Of a stretch of 64,000 bases of DNA, positions 1 through 11,430 are shown piece by piece. Under the pieces are notes generated by a model. The model was given only the letters and a program-made list of their open reading frames with translations. It was not told where the DNA came from and did not search any database. Positions within the stretch are counted from its first letter, which is position 1, and every line of letters starts with the position of its first letter. Origin of the DNA: Mariannaea sp. PMI_226 (Eukaryota; Ascomycota; Sordariomycetes; Hypocreales; Nectriaceae); NCBI GenBank assembly GCA_024336345.1, contig JANFOG010000016.1, forward strand, positions 806,001 through 870,000, read 5' to 3'. The position numbers were made by a program, and so were the translations under genes.

Positions 1-2830
1 GGAATGGTAGATGAAAAATCGAAAGCGGAAGAAAGAATTAAGAAGATCTAATAAATTGGATTAGTATCTGACTATAGTATTGCTTTTAATTAGCTTATTA
101 TTAAATTGTTAGATTGGGGATAAGCCCTACTTATATTATTCTTCTTTAATAGATTTAAATGAGAAGTTTAAGAAGAATTATATAAAAAGGAGAAGAAACC
201 TAATATTTTGACTAAATATATTAATGAAGTAATAAAAATTAATAATTAATAATATTTATAGAAATAATAATAATATTGTGGGAATTTTAATAATTAAGGA
301 TATAAAAATAAAGGAAATTGTTATTATTAATTATAATATTAAATAAATTAAGAAAGTAAATGATAGATATATACTTCTTATGGAATGGATTTAGGATTAA
401 TAGAATTTAGTACTATTTAGAAATAGGATATGATTAAGGTTAAGTATTTTAATTGTGACTAATTTGGATATATGGCCTGAGATTATAAGAAACCCAAGAG
501 GGAGAAGCCCTTTAGATAAGTCCCAGAAGGTAAGAGAAACCTGAATATTATTAATAAATAAGAAGATGTTTAAATTGCTAAATAAATTATTACAACCCTT
601 ACCAAAAAATCCGTAGAACCAGTAGAGAGTCTATATAATAAGCTAGATTAATTTGATAAGGAAGTAGAGCGAAGGATAACCGAAAGATGGATGGTAGGAA
701 TATTAATCAGAAGATATGTATATAGAATTGCAAAAAGATAATTTAGTAGGATTCCTAGGTATTAGAATGATTGAAATTTGGTCATTTTGGAAATAACCTA
801 AGCGCTATATAATGATGAATAATTAACCAACCCAATATTACTAATTAGATCTAAACACCTTAATTATCTTAAGGTATATCCAGAATGTATACTTTTTAAA
901 CCTAATGTTACCTTTAAGGAAGTTATTAACCTAGGAAAAGCCATAATTAAAGGATATAATTGCCATTATTAGGCATTTGATTATAATAAGGATAAAAGTA
1001 TAATACCTATCAAAACCCTACCATAATAAAAACCTATCTCGTAGGATGAATGAAAGTAATGATATTGGAAATATTTCTTTAGTGGATACTTCTATAATGA
1101 AGAATGTAATCAATATCCAACTATCCTAGCAAACTTTATAGCCCTATATATTTAAGAAGGAAGGATGGCATAAAAACTCCTATCTAGAATAAGTAAAGAA
1201 ATTATTTAGAAGGAGTAAGATAAGATTGTAATTAAGAAACTTAAATGAGGAAGTTTTAAAGAAATACATAAGGCATTTTAAAAGAGAGGAATGGACTATA
1301 AGTTATATTTACTTAAAATTATTATAAAGGAATAAACCTTTTGGGAACTATTAGTAGGATGGAAACTAATATCAAAAAACTATAAATTGATCTATTTTAT
1401 TAAGAACATCAAGATCCTGGCTATAATATGCTTAGGATATGATATGGAAGGAATAACACTAGGCATAATAACCCTATCTAGTATCTATTGCTATAAAATA
1501 TAGGAAGAAGTAATGTGTATAAAAGGAGAAATAGGAGAATGGAGAAAAGAACTAAAAGAAAAAAGAAAAGGAAATATATATTATTTTATAACCCATTCCT
1601 ATAATATAATTATAATAAATAATAATAATTGGACATTAGTCCTATTACCCCAAAAATACCAAAATCTAGGATATAATATAAAATAATTAGCCATAATATG
1701 AAAAGAAAAATGATATATACTAGATACTAATTTTAGCGATATAGATAATGTACTTATGACAAAAATCAAGAAGTATAATATTGTATATTAAGGACTCTAA
1801 TGAGTATTTTACTTTATATTTAAGGAAGTAACATAAGCTTACTATCTAGGGTTATTAATCTAATGGGAAGATATATATTTAGAGGACTTTATAAATGAAG
1901 GTCTTTTATAATAATTTAAGTGGGATAAATAAATTACTACCACTATAGAAAAATATAATATTTTTAATATAATTAGTATAGAATAAGATATGTATTTAGG
2001 AGATGAAGAATATATAATTTGGGAAACTATATTTGAGCTACCTTAAGTAAAAAAGAAAGGAAGTATTTGATTAGGAGAACCTAATAATGATAAGGAATGA
2101 ATTGCAAGAGAATTAGCTATAACCCAATTAAGTCTAGGATCAGAAGGATGGCATAATAGAATCTATATTCACGCCATCTTGTGCCATAAGGTAGCGGAAG
2201 ATAATAAAACTCCTAAATGGAGAAAGGATGATAGTAGGAAAATAAGAGTAAATGATAATAGACATGTTGCTATCTTATGGGCATTATGTGTTTATTATGA
2301 ATGTACAATATATATAAAGGAAAAAATATTTAATAATGCATTCTTAATCTAAGTCTCTGGAGATATAACCTATAGAGACCTATATTTCTATTAAGAGTTA
2401 TAAGATTATAAGATAAATAGATAATATTATAATATTAATATAATCTAGCTTGAATAACCAGAATATATATTTCTAGAAGAATGTAAAGATGATACTAGTC
2501 TAGTAGATTGTCTATATAGAGAATGCTAATATTATCTAAAAATAAAGATTGCAGTATGGCACGCCGGAAGAGATTATAAAGTATAAAGGCTAGTGGAAGG
2601 AAGGTTTTAAGAAGCCATTATTTAAGCAATTATATTAATTAAGAAAATCCAAGCTTTTAAAAAAGAATTAAAAAATAAGGATTGCCCCCTATAGAAAAGC
2701 AATAAGAGTGGCTAGAGCAGACTTAAGATAGTTAATAAAAGGCTTTAAGGAATATAAGATAGTTTGATATATAAATACAATATAGAATAATGCTATAAAT
2801 ATAAGTTAAAGGAGAATGGTTAATCATATT
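1..2830 (+). pseudogene. G1-1 gag-like ORF, 5'-truncated, RIP-broken
   Basis: This is the capsid/nucleocapsid-type ORF of G1-1. Around 441-490 the frame reads a zinc knuckle of the C-x2-C-x4-H-x4-C type, in which Cys and His codons have become Tyr by G-to-A or C-to-T. Unusually, about 2.1 kb of further open frame, apart from RIP-type stops, lies between the knuckle and the protease. One well-preserved stretch is at about 2,130-2,330, with runs such as HKVAEDNKTPKWRKDD and VNDNRHVAILWALCVYYE. I do not recognise this C-terminal part. The protease lies in a different frame at about 2,800, which suggests a gag/pol frameshift or a RIP-era indel. Confidence 0.65.
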
Positions 2831-5800
2831 GGTAGATAGTGGAGTAAATATAAATGCCATTAGCCTATAGGTGGTTAATAATTTAATGTTATTATAGAAA
2901 AATAAAAAATATTCTTATGAAATATCTAATGTAAAAAGAAATGCCCTTTTTTATAAAAATAAATAAATTAATTAATAGATTGATTACCTAAAAGTTATTA
3001 TTTAAAAAGAAATATAGAATGAAGAATTTAATATTATAGATCTTAGAGGATATAATATAATCTTTGGGTATTTATGGCTAGATTGATTTAATTTACTAAT
3101 TGACTAGCGCATTGGCCAGGTGTAAGCCTTTTGAGGTGATATAGCCAGTAATCAGAAAGACAATTTAACAAATGACATAAGATCTTAAGGCCCTATTGAC
3201 AAAGATGGAGGAAGTCAAGCTAGGGAAATAACAAACTCCTTTACGCCTAAAAAAACATAATATAAACGGACTAAAGGATTAAAAAATTGCATATAAAAGA
3301 CCATCACACTCCTCAAGAAAATATTTACACAAATAGATAAAGACCTTAAGGAAAAAGCTAAGATACCGGATATAGAAAAAGAAAGACTTAAGAACATTTT
3401 ACCCCAATATTGGATTTATAAGCAACTCTTCGCAGAAGAACTTAAGATAGGACTACCAAAATATAGCCAATGGGATTATAAGATATGGCTGAAAGATGGA
3501 ATGATATTTATATTTTATAAAATCTATAACCTTAATAAAGTATAGCTTTAAATACTTAAGGAATATTTTGAAGAAATATTAAGGAAAGGATATATTAGAA
3601 TATTGAAGTCAGCAGTAGGATATCTAGTTATATTCATTCCCAAAAAGAACGGCAAGTTTCAACTAGTTATAGACTATCGCAAGCTAAATGATATAATGGT
3701 TAAAGATAAAATACTGTTACCCCTGATTGAGGAACTGAAAGACCGATTGTGAGGCAAGAGGTGTTTTACTGCACTTAACCTTAAGGGAGCCTACAACCTA
3801 ATCTATATTAAAAAAGGATATAAATAGAAAATCATATTTTAAATGAAGTTCGGATTATATGAATACCTTATTATGCCCTTTAGACTTATTAATATACTAA
3901 TTATATTTTAGAGAATAATTAATAATGTGCTATGTGAGTACCTTAATATATTTATAATATGTTATTTAGATAATATCTTAATCTTCTTGGATAATGAAGA
4001 AGAATATATAGAATATGTCTATAAGGTATTATAAGCATTATAAAATGTAAAGCTTTTGGTTAAATTAGAGAAAAGCCACTTCTATATTATAAAAGTAGAC
4101 TTCCTAGGCTATTATATCTTCTATAATGAGATAAGGATGGACCCTAAGAAAATATTGGTAGTTAAGGATTGGCTGGAATTGATATTAGTTAAGGAAGTAT
4201 AAGCCTTTTTAGGATTTACGAATTATTATTGAAAGTTCCTCAGGAATTTTGGGAAGATAGCAATACCCCTTATTAAGCTAATAAAGAAAGATATTAAGTT
4301 TAAGTTTACCACTAAGGCCTGAGGCGCTTTTGAAGAAATCAAATAATTAATATTTAGCAAACTAATACTCAAGATATTCGACCCGTAATGACCAATTGAA
4401 TTAGAAATTGATGTATTAGACTTTGCCTTAGGAGTATAATTAGAATAATGAGATGATGATAGCAAATTATATCTAATAGCATTCTATTTGTATAAATTAT
4501 ATGGAGTAGAATTTAACTACCCTATTTATAATAAAGAATTCCTTATAATAATTAATGCTTTTAAAGAATTTAAATATTATTTGTTAGGAATCCATTATTA
4601 AGTTAAAGTCTTTATAGATTATAAGAATATTATATATTTTGTAATAATATAGGAATTTAATAAATGATAATTATAATATGTAGAAATCCTAGCAGAATTT
4701 GACTATGTTATTATTTATGTTAAAGGAATGGAAAATGGTAGAGTAGACGCGATCAGCCGACAAACCGACCTTAACTTAAGATAACCCAAAATTAATGAAT
4801 AACTTCTGAGTTATATCAATGTAGGGTATCTCCAATAGAAATATATTGTAGTAATTTGGAAAAGGATAATTAAATGACTAAATGTGACGATTAGAGAAGA
4901 AATACCTGAAGAAGGAGTTATTATATATAAAGTGGAATAGGGAAATCTATTGTTATAATAGATCTAGGAGTATAATAAATAACTATTAGAAGATAAGAAA
5001 ATAGATAAATAGTAAGTACCTAAAGAACTAAGGGAACCATTTATCCAAGAAATATATAAATACCCACTCTACAGACATCAAGGAATTACAAAAACCCTAG
5101 AATAAGTTAAAATGATATATATATTTCCTAAACTTAAGAAAACTATTTAAAAAATCATATAGATATATATTATTTATAATAAAATGAAAGTATATAGATA
5201 TAAATTATATGGAGAATTATAATCATTATTAATCGCTATATAACTATAGGACGCAATTATAATAGATTTTAGTATGAAATTATTCCTATTACTAGACCTA
5301 ATAATAAAGATTGCTTATAATAGTATTTTAGTTATTATTAATAGATTTATTAAGTTTTCTTATTTTATATTATATTAAGAAAAAATAAGTATAGAATAGT
5401 TTTTCTATATTTTTATAAGAAATATTGTTAGTATATATGGATTACCTATTGAGATTATCTTAGATAGAGGATTACTATTCTTTTTAAACTTTTGGTAATG
5501 CTTGATGGATAGGATTAGCCTAAACTATAAGCTTACTATAGTATATTGACTATAGGTCGATGGATAAATAGAAAGGATAAATTAAGTGCTAAAAATATAC
5601 CTTTAATATTATATTAATTATAAATAAGACAATTGGGTTGAGAAGTTGCCAATTGTATAGCTTGTTTGGAATATTGTTTATAATGAAAATATGAAATTAA
5701 TATTAGCTTATGCTAATTTCGGATTTACCCTAAATGCCTATAGGATATTAATGGAAAAAGGACCTATTGTACTAATAGCTATATTTAAAATAGATGAACT

Positions 5801-6300
5801 TAAGAATCTATATAAAGAACTATATATAGAACTTTCTTTTATATAAAAATAATATAAAAAATATTATAATAGAAAAAGGTTAAAGGGATTAACCTTCGCG
5901 GAGGGAGATATGGTCCTACTTGCTATAAAAAACATTAAAATAAAATGACTAAATTAAAAACTTAACTATAAGTACATCGGACTATACCCAATTAAGAAAA
6001 GAATTTTAGATTATAATTATGAGATTGATTTGCTAAATGAAGTTAAAATCTATCCAATCTTCTATATTTTATTATTCGAAATTATTAATAAAGATATAAT
6101 CGTTATTAGAAATTAAATATTTAAAGTAGAAGTTGATGGACTAGAAGAATGGGAAGTAGAAGAAATCCGCAATATAAGGGAGAAAGATAATAAAATTGAA
6201 TATTTTGTTAAATGGAAGAATTACCCTGAAAATGATAATTTATGGGAATTATTAAAATACCTTATATATGCCTAATATCTATTGAAGAATTTTTATTAAT
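2790..6300 (+). pseudogene. G1-1 pol: protease, RT, RNase H, integrase, chromodomain
   Basis: This is a degraded Ty3/gypsy polyprotein. An aspartic protease VDSG motif is at 2,832-2,843. Reverse transcriptase lies at about 3,540-4,330, with IPKKNGKFQLVIDYRKLND and the catalytic box as CYLDNILIF, where Asp has become Asn by a G-to-A change. RNase H is at about 4,370-4,760. Integrase is at about 5,020-5,870 and is strongly eroded. The chromodomain at about 6,130-6,290 reads EYFVKWKNYPENDNLWELL, which is typical of chromovirus-type elements that target chromatin. Dozens of stops are all of CAA/CAG, CGA or TGG origin, so the copy is inactive. Confidence 0.9.
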
Positions 6301-6304
6301 AGGA

Positions 6305-6793
6305 ATAAAGAAATTGTTTAACCCAATAGCGTTTCAATTAATAATGTTAATTGCACTAGAGGACTGAGCCTTTATGATAGCCTTGGACTTTGCACGCTCT
6401 GAATTCTCTAGCTTGTTTAAGGATTATAAACCATAATGCACTATTTCCACACCCTTGGTTTTTAATTGACGTTTTTGATGGCAAAGATAAGTTAATTTTG
6501 CTAGAATCTTGTTTATATGGGCTTATGCCTTTTGAGTAGCCTATTGTAAATAAAGGAAATCCTCCTTAATTTATTCCTCCTCTTGCTTTAGTTGATTAGA
6601 CTTATTGTTAATATATATTATTGTAAGAATTAGCAAGAGAAGGGAAGAAGAATGTAAGAAACTAATAAGTATTGATTGCTACGGAAGATATATTATAAGA
6701 ACGACCTCGATGGGCGCACTTAGCGTATTGGGTTGATTTCTCGGGAAGAACCCGATAATGGAAATTACGAGTGGTGCAGAATGAATAAGGCAT
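6305..6793 (-). pseudogene. Antisense Zn2Cys6-like coiled-coil gene in G1-1
   Basis: This gene runs opposite to gag-pol, between the pol end and the polypurine tract. From an ATG at 6,793 (complement) it reads MPYSFCTTRNFHYRV, then STQYAKCAHRGRSYN. Scoring the Tyr codons as mutated Cys (TGC to TAC) gives C-x2-C-x6-C-x9-C-x2-C-x6-C, the spacing of fungal Zn2Cys6 clusters. After a probable intron of about 60 bp (around 6,600-6,660) a Lys/Glu/Gln-rich coiled-coil-like region follows at about 6,330-6,595 (KILAKLTYLCHQKRQLK, SLNKLENSERAKSKA). Function is unknown; DNA or RNA binding with self-association would be an inference. The equivalent gene in G1-2 has the same design but a different sequence. 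RIP-type stops make it a pseudogene. Confidence 0.6.
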
Positions 6794-6990
6794 GGTATTA
6801 AAGCCTAGATGCTGGATGGTGTTATCTAGTTTTAATGTAGTTAAATGTTCCTTTAAATTGTTAGTATGCCTGGATATGATGTTAGTTGAAGAGTATGAAA
6901 AAAGGAAGTTGGGGAATTAATTAAGAATGGGAGTTGAAATAGTTATAAACCAATGGCCTTGAGGATAAGACCTTTGGAGGGGAGATATTG

Positions 6991-7374
6991 TATTATGGCC
7001 TAAATCACGACCTGTATTTATTTTATGTGTGACCCACTTTTTTATATTAATTAAATTGGATTATTAATGATTATGGCCAAGATATTATAATCGCCCTTTA
7101 ATCCCCATTATGATTACTTACTATAAATTATGGGCAAGCTATAATCGCCTTATATAATAGCTAGTATATAAACTATAGTCATTATTATTAGATAGCCTAT
7201 TTAGCTATTTAGCTTTTAATATAATTTGGTTATTACAATCTACTTGTGTATTACTAGATGTAATATTCTAAAGTGACTCTTCCGCTATTGCTCAATATAA
7301 TGCCTCGACCGTTCTGCCAATATAAACCTATTGCGACCTGGTTTATCCCTTGGGAACCGATCAGACTGTTATAT
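6991..7374 (+). repeat. G1-1 3' LTR (384 bp)
   Basis: The LTR is bounded by the purine tract at 6,976-6,986 (GGAGGGGAG core) and the end GATCAGACTGTTATA. From 7,154, at a TATA-like box (ATAATAGCTAGTATATAAAC), it matches the G1-2 LTRs to its end. The first 163 bp, the U3 upstream of the TATA box, do not match the 213-bp U3 of G1-2. Confidence 0.85.
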
Positions 7375-7556
7375 TTAAGGCCTAAGGGCTAATAGGCTTA
7401 AGCTCTTAATCAAATGATATTAGAGTCTATAGCTATATATTAAGCTTTAATATAATATTTTCTAAATCTAGAGGATTAAGCCTGGCTTCTTTAAAACCTG
7501 CCTTAATATTATTTTCTATAATAGTAGTATTGTGTATATTATAAAAAGCCGGGAAG
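7375..7556 (-). pseudogene. Fot1-A transposase, C-terminal fragment between two G1 insertions
   Basis: On the minus strand this 182-bp stretch continues the Fot1/pogo transposase at 16,109-17,170. When G1-2 and one copy of its GGAAG duplication are removed, the frame reads through the joint as SKSDFFPAFY. This region then corresponds to the family's segment that starts just after the third catalytic Asp. The remainder of the transposase lies beyond G1-1, left of the window. Confidence 0.8.
7552..7556. repeat. Target-site duplication GGAAG, left of G1-2
   Basis: GGAAG directly precedes the TGTCAC start of the 5' LTR and is repeated at 16,109-16,113 directly after the TTACA end of the 3' LTR. 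Five base pairs is the usual duplication length for Ty3/gypsy integrases. Confidence 0.92.
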
Positions 7557-7986
7557 TGTCACGTCCTAATCAGCCTCAGATCACATACATATAGCCCCAC
7601 AAATTTCTTATTAATTAACAATAGATTATAATTCCAAACCGTAATCTAGGAATTGGATCATGATTTATTTTACAATCTAACTTAAGGATTATAATTCTAA
7701 ACTATAATTTAAGAATAGAAACCCAATAGAATTTATTTAGATTTAATACCAAACCTTCGCGAACCCAGGATAATAGCTAGTATATAAACCCTATCTATTC
7801 CCTAAATAGCCTACTTAATTACTTAGCTTTTAATATAACTTAATTACCACAATCTATTTATATATTACTAAATATAATATTATAAATGACTCTTCTGCTA
7901 TTACTCAATATAATACCTTAACCATTTTATTAATATAAATCTATTGTAATCTAGTTTATCCCTTAAAAATCAATTAGATTATTATA
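7557..7986 (+). repeat. G1-2 5' LTR (430 bp)
   Basis: It begins TGTCACGTCC and ends in a mutated form of TTACA. It aligns end to end with 15,679-16,108, with differences of RIP type. A TATA-like box (ATAATAGCTAGTATATAAAC) lies at about 7,770. Confidence 0.93.
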
Positions 7987-8059
7987 TATTAAAAGCTTTT
8001 ATTTAAACAATTAACCTATTATTTTAAGCAATATTAATTATTACCATTATTATAATATT

Positions 8060-11000
8060 TATAATTAGAAAAGTATTTATTATTAAAAATACCCCTTTTA
8101 CTAATGTGGAAATAGAGGAAGAAGATGAGGAAGTCATTAGACTTTAAGAATAAGTTAATAAAAATATAAAAACTAATAATTCATACATTAAAGCTAAATA
8201 CTATTAAATTCAGATGGAAAACAAACAAGATAGGACCATCTTTAAATAGGCTAACCTTAAGCTTTAGAACCAATTCGCTAAAATAGAATAATATATAACT
8301 TATTTTATGAAGATTTAGAAAGATTAAAAAGACCTCTAGAAGAACTAAATTAATAACCTCAATAACCTTACCATTGTGGCTATTAATAGTAAGGAATTAG
8401 GAGAAATCCTTAAGCTAAACCCACTAGAGAAATTCTATAGGGATTTATAAAAGCTCTAAATATTTATTATTTAATATAAAGACTATTTCACTTTCTACTT
8501 AATCATATTCTAATATAAAGATATTAAGGTCTAATATATAGCTAAACTACTTAAAGAAAACCTTACTATATAGGTTGCCCCCTTTATATAAGAATATAAT
8601 TAAGGAGGTAATTCTATAGAAGTTTAATATATATACTAAACTTTTAGCAATTTTACAAAAATGCTTAAATAAGCCTTTAGAATAATAGATAAAAAGTTAA
8701 AAGTGGAAAAAAGAATTAAGAAGATTTAATAAACCGGATCAATATTTAACTATAATATTGCTTTTAATTAGCTTATCATTAAATTATTAGATTGAGGACA
8801 AGCCCTATTTATATTACTCTTTTTTAATAAACTTAAATAAGAAGTCCAAAAAGAACTATATAAAAAAAAGAAAAAACCCAACACTTTAACTAAATATATC
8901 AATAAAGCAGTAAAAATCGATAACCAACAATATTCATGGAAATAACAATAATACTGCGGGAATTCCAATAACTAAGAATATAAAAACAAAGGAAACCACT
9001 ACCATTAACCACAATATCAAACAAACTAAGAAAATAAATAATAAATATATACTTCTTATAAAATAGATTTAGAACTAATAGAACTTAACATTATTTAGAA
9101 ATAGAATATAATTAAGATTAAATATTTTAATTATAACTAATTCGAATATATAGCCCAAAACTATAAGAAACCTAAGAGGGAGAAGCCCTTTAGATAAATT
9201 CCAAAAGGTAAAAAGAATCTAAATACCACTAATAAACAGGAAGATATCCAAACCGCTAAACAAACTATTATAACCCTTACCAAAAAACCTATAAAACCAG
9301 CAAAAAACCCATATAATAAACTAAACTAACTTAACAAAGAAATTAAATAAAGAACAATCGAAGGATAGATAATAGAAATCCCAATTAAAAAATATATATA
9401 TAAAATTGCAAAAAGGCAATTTAATATAATCATTAGGTATTAGAACGATTGGGATTTGATTATCTTAGAAATAACCAAAATACTATAAAATAATAAACAA
9501 TAGTTCAACCTAATGCCACTAATTAAACCTAAATACCCTAACTACCTTAAGGTATATTTAGAATGTATACTTTTTAAACCTAATGCTACCTTTAAGGAAG
9601 TCATCAACCTAAAAAAAGCCATAATTAAAGAATATAATTATTATTATTAAGCATTTGGTTATAATAAAGATAAAAGTACAATATCCACTAAAGCCTTATT
9701 ATAACAAAAACCTACCTTATAGAACAAATAGAAACAATAATGCCAAAAGCACTTTTATAGTAAATATTTCTATAATGAAGAATGCAATTAGTATTTAATT
9801 ATCTTAGCAAACTTTATAGCTTTATATATCTAAAAAAGAAGAATAGCATAAAGACTCCTATTAGGAATAAGTAAAGAAACCATCTAGAAAAAGCAAAATG
9901 AAATTATAATTAAGAAATTTAAATAAAAAAGTCTTAAGGAAATATATAAAGTATTCTAAAGAAAAAAAATAGACTATAAATTATACCTATTAAAAATCAT
10001 AATAAAAAAATAAACCTTTAGGGAACCCCCTATAGAATGAAAACTAATACTAATAAACTATAAATTAGTCTACCTTACCAAAAATACCCAAATCCTAATG
10101 ATAATATACTTAGGATATAATATAATATATAAAGATATATATATATTAAAATATAAACCCAATATAAAGAAATACAAACCAGAAGAAAAGAAAAAACTAA
10201 TATAAAATAAATATATAAAAGTTATAAATAAAATCAAATAGACCCCAATCCCATTACCCAAGAAGTACCAAAACCTAGGATATAATAATAAGAAACTAGC
10301 AATAATGCACAAAGGGAAATAACATATACTAAATACCAACCTAAGTAATATAAATAATACACTTATAATAAAAATCAAGAAGCATAACATTATATATTAA
10401 GAACTCCAATAAATACCCTACTTTACACCAAAAGAAGCAATATAAGCTCGCTACCTAGGATTACTAATCTAACAGGAAGATATATATTCAAAAGACTTTA
10501 TAAATAAAGGCCCTTTATAATAATTTAAATAAGATAAATAAATTACCATTATTCTAAAAAGGTATAATACTTTTAGTATAATTAATATAAAATAAGACAT
10601 ATATTTAGAAAAAGAAGAATATACAATCTAGGAAATTACACCCAAACTACCCCAAATAGGGAAGAAAGAAAACATCCAATTGGAAGAACCTAATAATAAT
10701 AAAAAATAGATCGCAAGAGAATTAGCCATAATCTAATTAAGTTTAGGACCAGAAAGATGATACAACAGAATCTATATCCATACTATTCTATATTATAAGG
10801 CAGTAGAAGATAATAAAACCCCTAGATAGAGAAAGGACGATAGTAGAAAAATAAAAGTAAATAACAATAAATATATCGCTATCTTATAGATATTATATAT
10901 TTATTATAAATATACTATATATATAAAGAAAAAAATACTTAATAATATATTTCCAATCTAAGTCCCCGGAGATACAATCTACAGAGACCTATATCTCTAT

Positions 11001-11430
11001 CAAAAGCTATAAGACTATAAAATAAATAGATAATATTATAATATTAACATAATCTAGCTTAAATAACTAAAATATATATTCCCAGAAGAATATAGAGATA
11101 ATACCAGCCCAGCAGATTGCCTATATAGAGAATGCCAGTACTATCTAAAAGTAAAGATTGCAATATAGTATGCTGGAAGAGATTATAAAGTATAAAGGCT
11201 TGCAGAAAGAAGGTTTTAAGAAGTCATTATATAAATAGCTATATTAATTAAGAAAATTTAAAGTCTTAAAAAGAAATTAAAAAATAAGGATTGCCCCCTA
11301 TAGAAGAGTAATAGGAGCGGCCAAAGCAGACTTAAGATAGTTAACAAAAGGCTTTAAAAAATATAAAATAGTCTAATACTTAAATATAATATAGAATAAT
11401 ATTATAAATATAAGTTAAAGGAGAATAGTT
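8060..11430 (+). pseudogene. G1-2 gag-like ORF, RIP-broken
   Basis: This is the capsid-type ORF of G1-2. An acidic N-terminal part is readable from about 8,105 (EIEEEDEEVIRL). The zinc-knuckle equivalent lies at about 9,121-9,175 and has lost most metal ligands. As in G1-1, about 2 kb of unassigned open frame separates it from the protease. Stops are of RIP type throughout. Confidence 0.6.

Larger units (their letters stand above)
1..7374 (+). mobile_element. Ty3/gypsy chromodomain retrotransposon G1-1, 5' end outside window
   Basis: This is a RIP-degraded LTR retrotransposon whose 5' LTR and gag start lie left of the window. Base 1 aligns with about 8,673 of the complete copy G1-2. In order it holds a gag-like ORF, protease, reverse transcriptase, RNase H, integrase, a chromodomain, an antisense cysteine-rich gene and a 3' LTR ending at 7,374. 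It is collinear with G1-2, and through gag-pol the two differ almost only by C/T and G/A changes. They are unrelated between the pol end and the polypurine tract, and in U3. What follows at 7,375 is Fot1-A transposase, so G1-1 inserted into Fot1-A. Its target duplication cannot be checked because the left end is missing. Confidence 0.9.

Noticed and set aside
10070..10390. Minus-strand 106-codon hydrophobic ORF, possible membrane protein
   Set aside because: It is antisense to the mutated G1-2 gag. The hydrophobic look comes from AT-rich complement codons.
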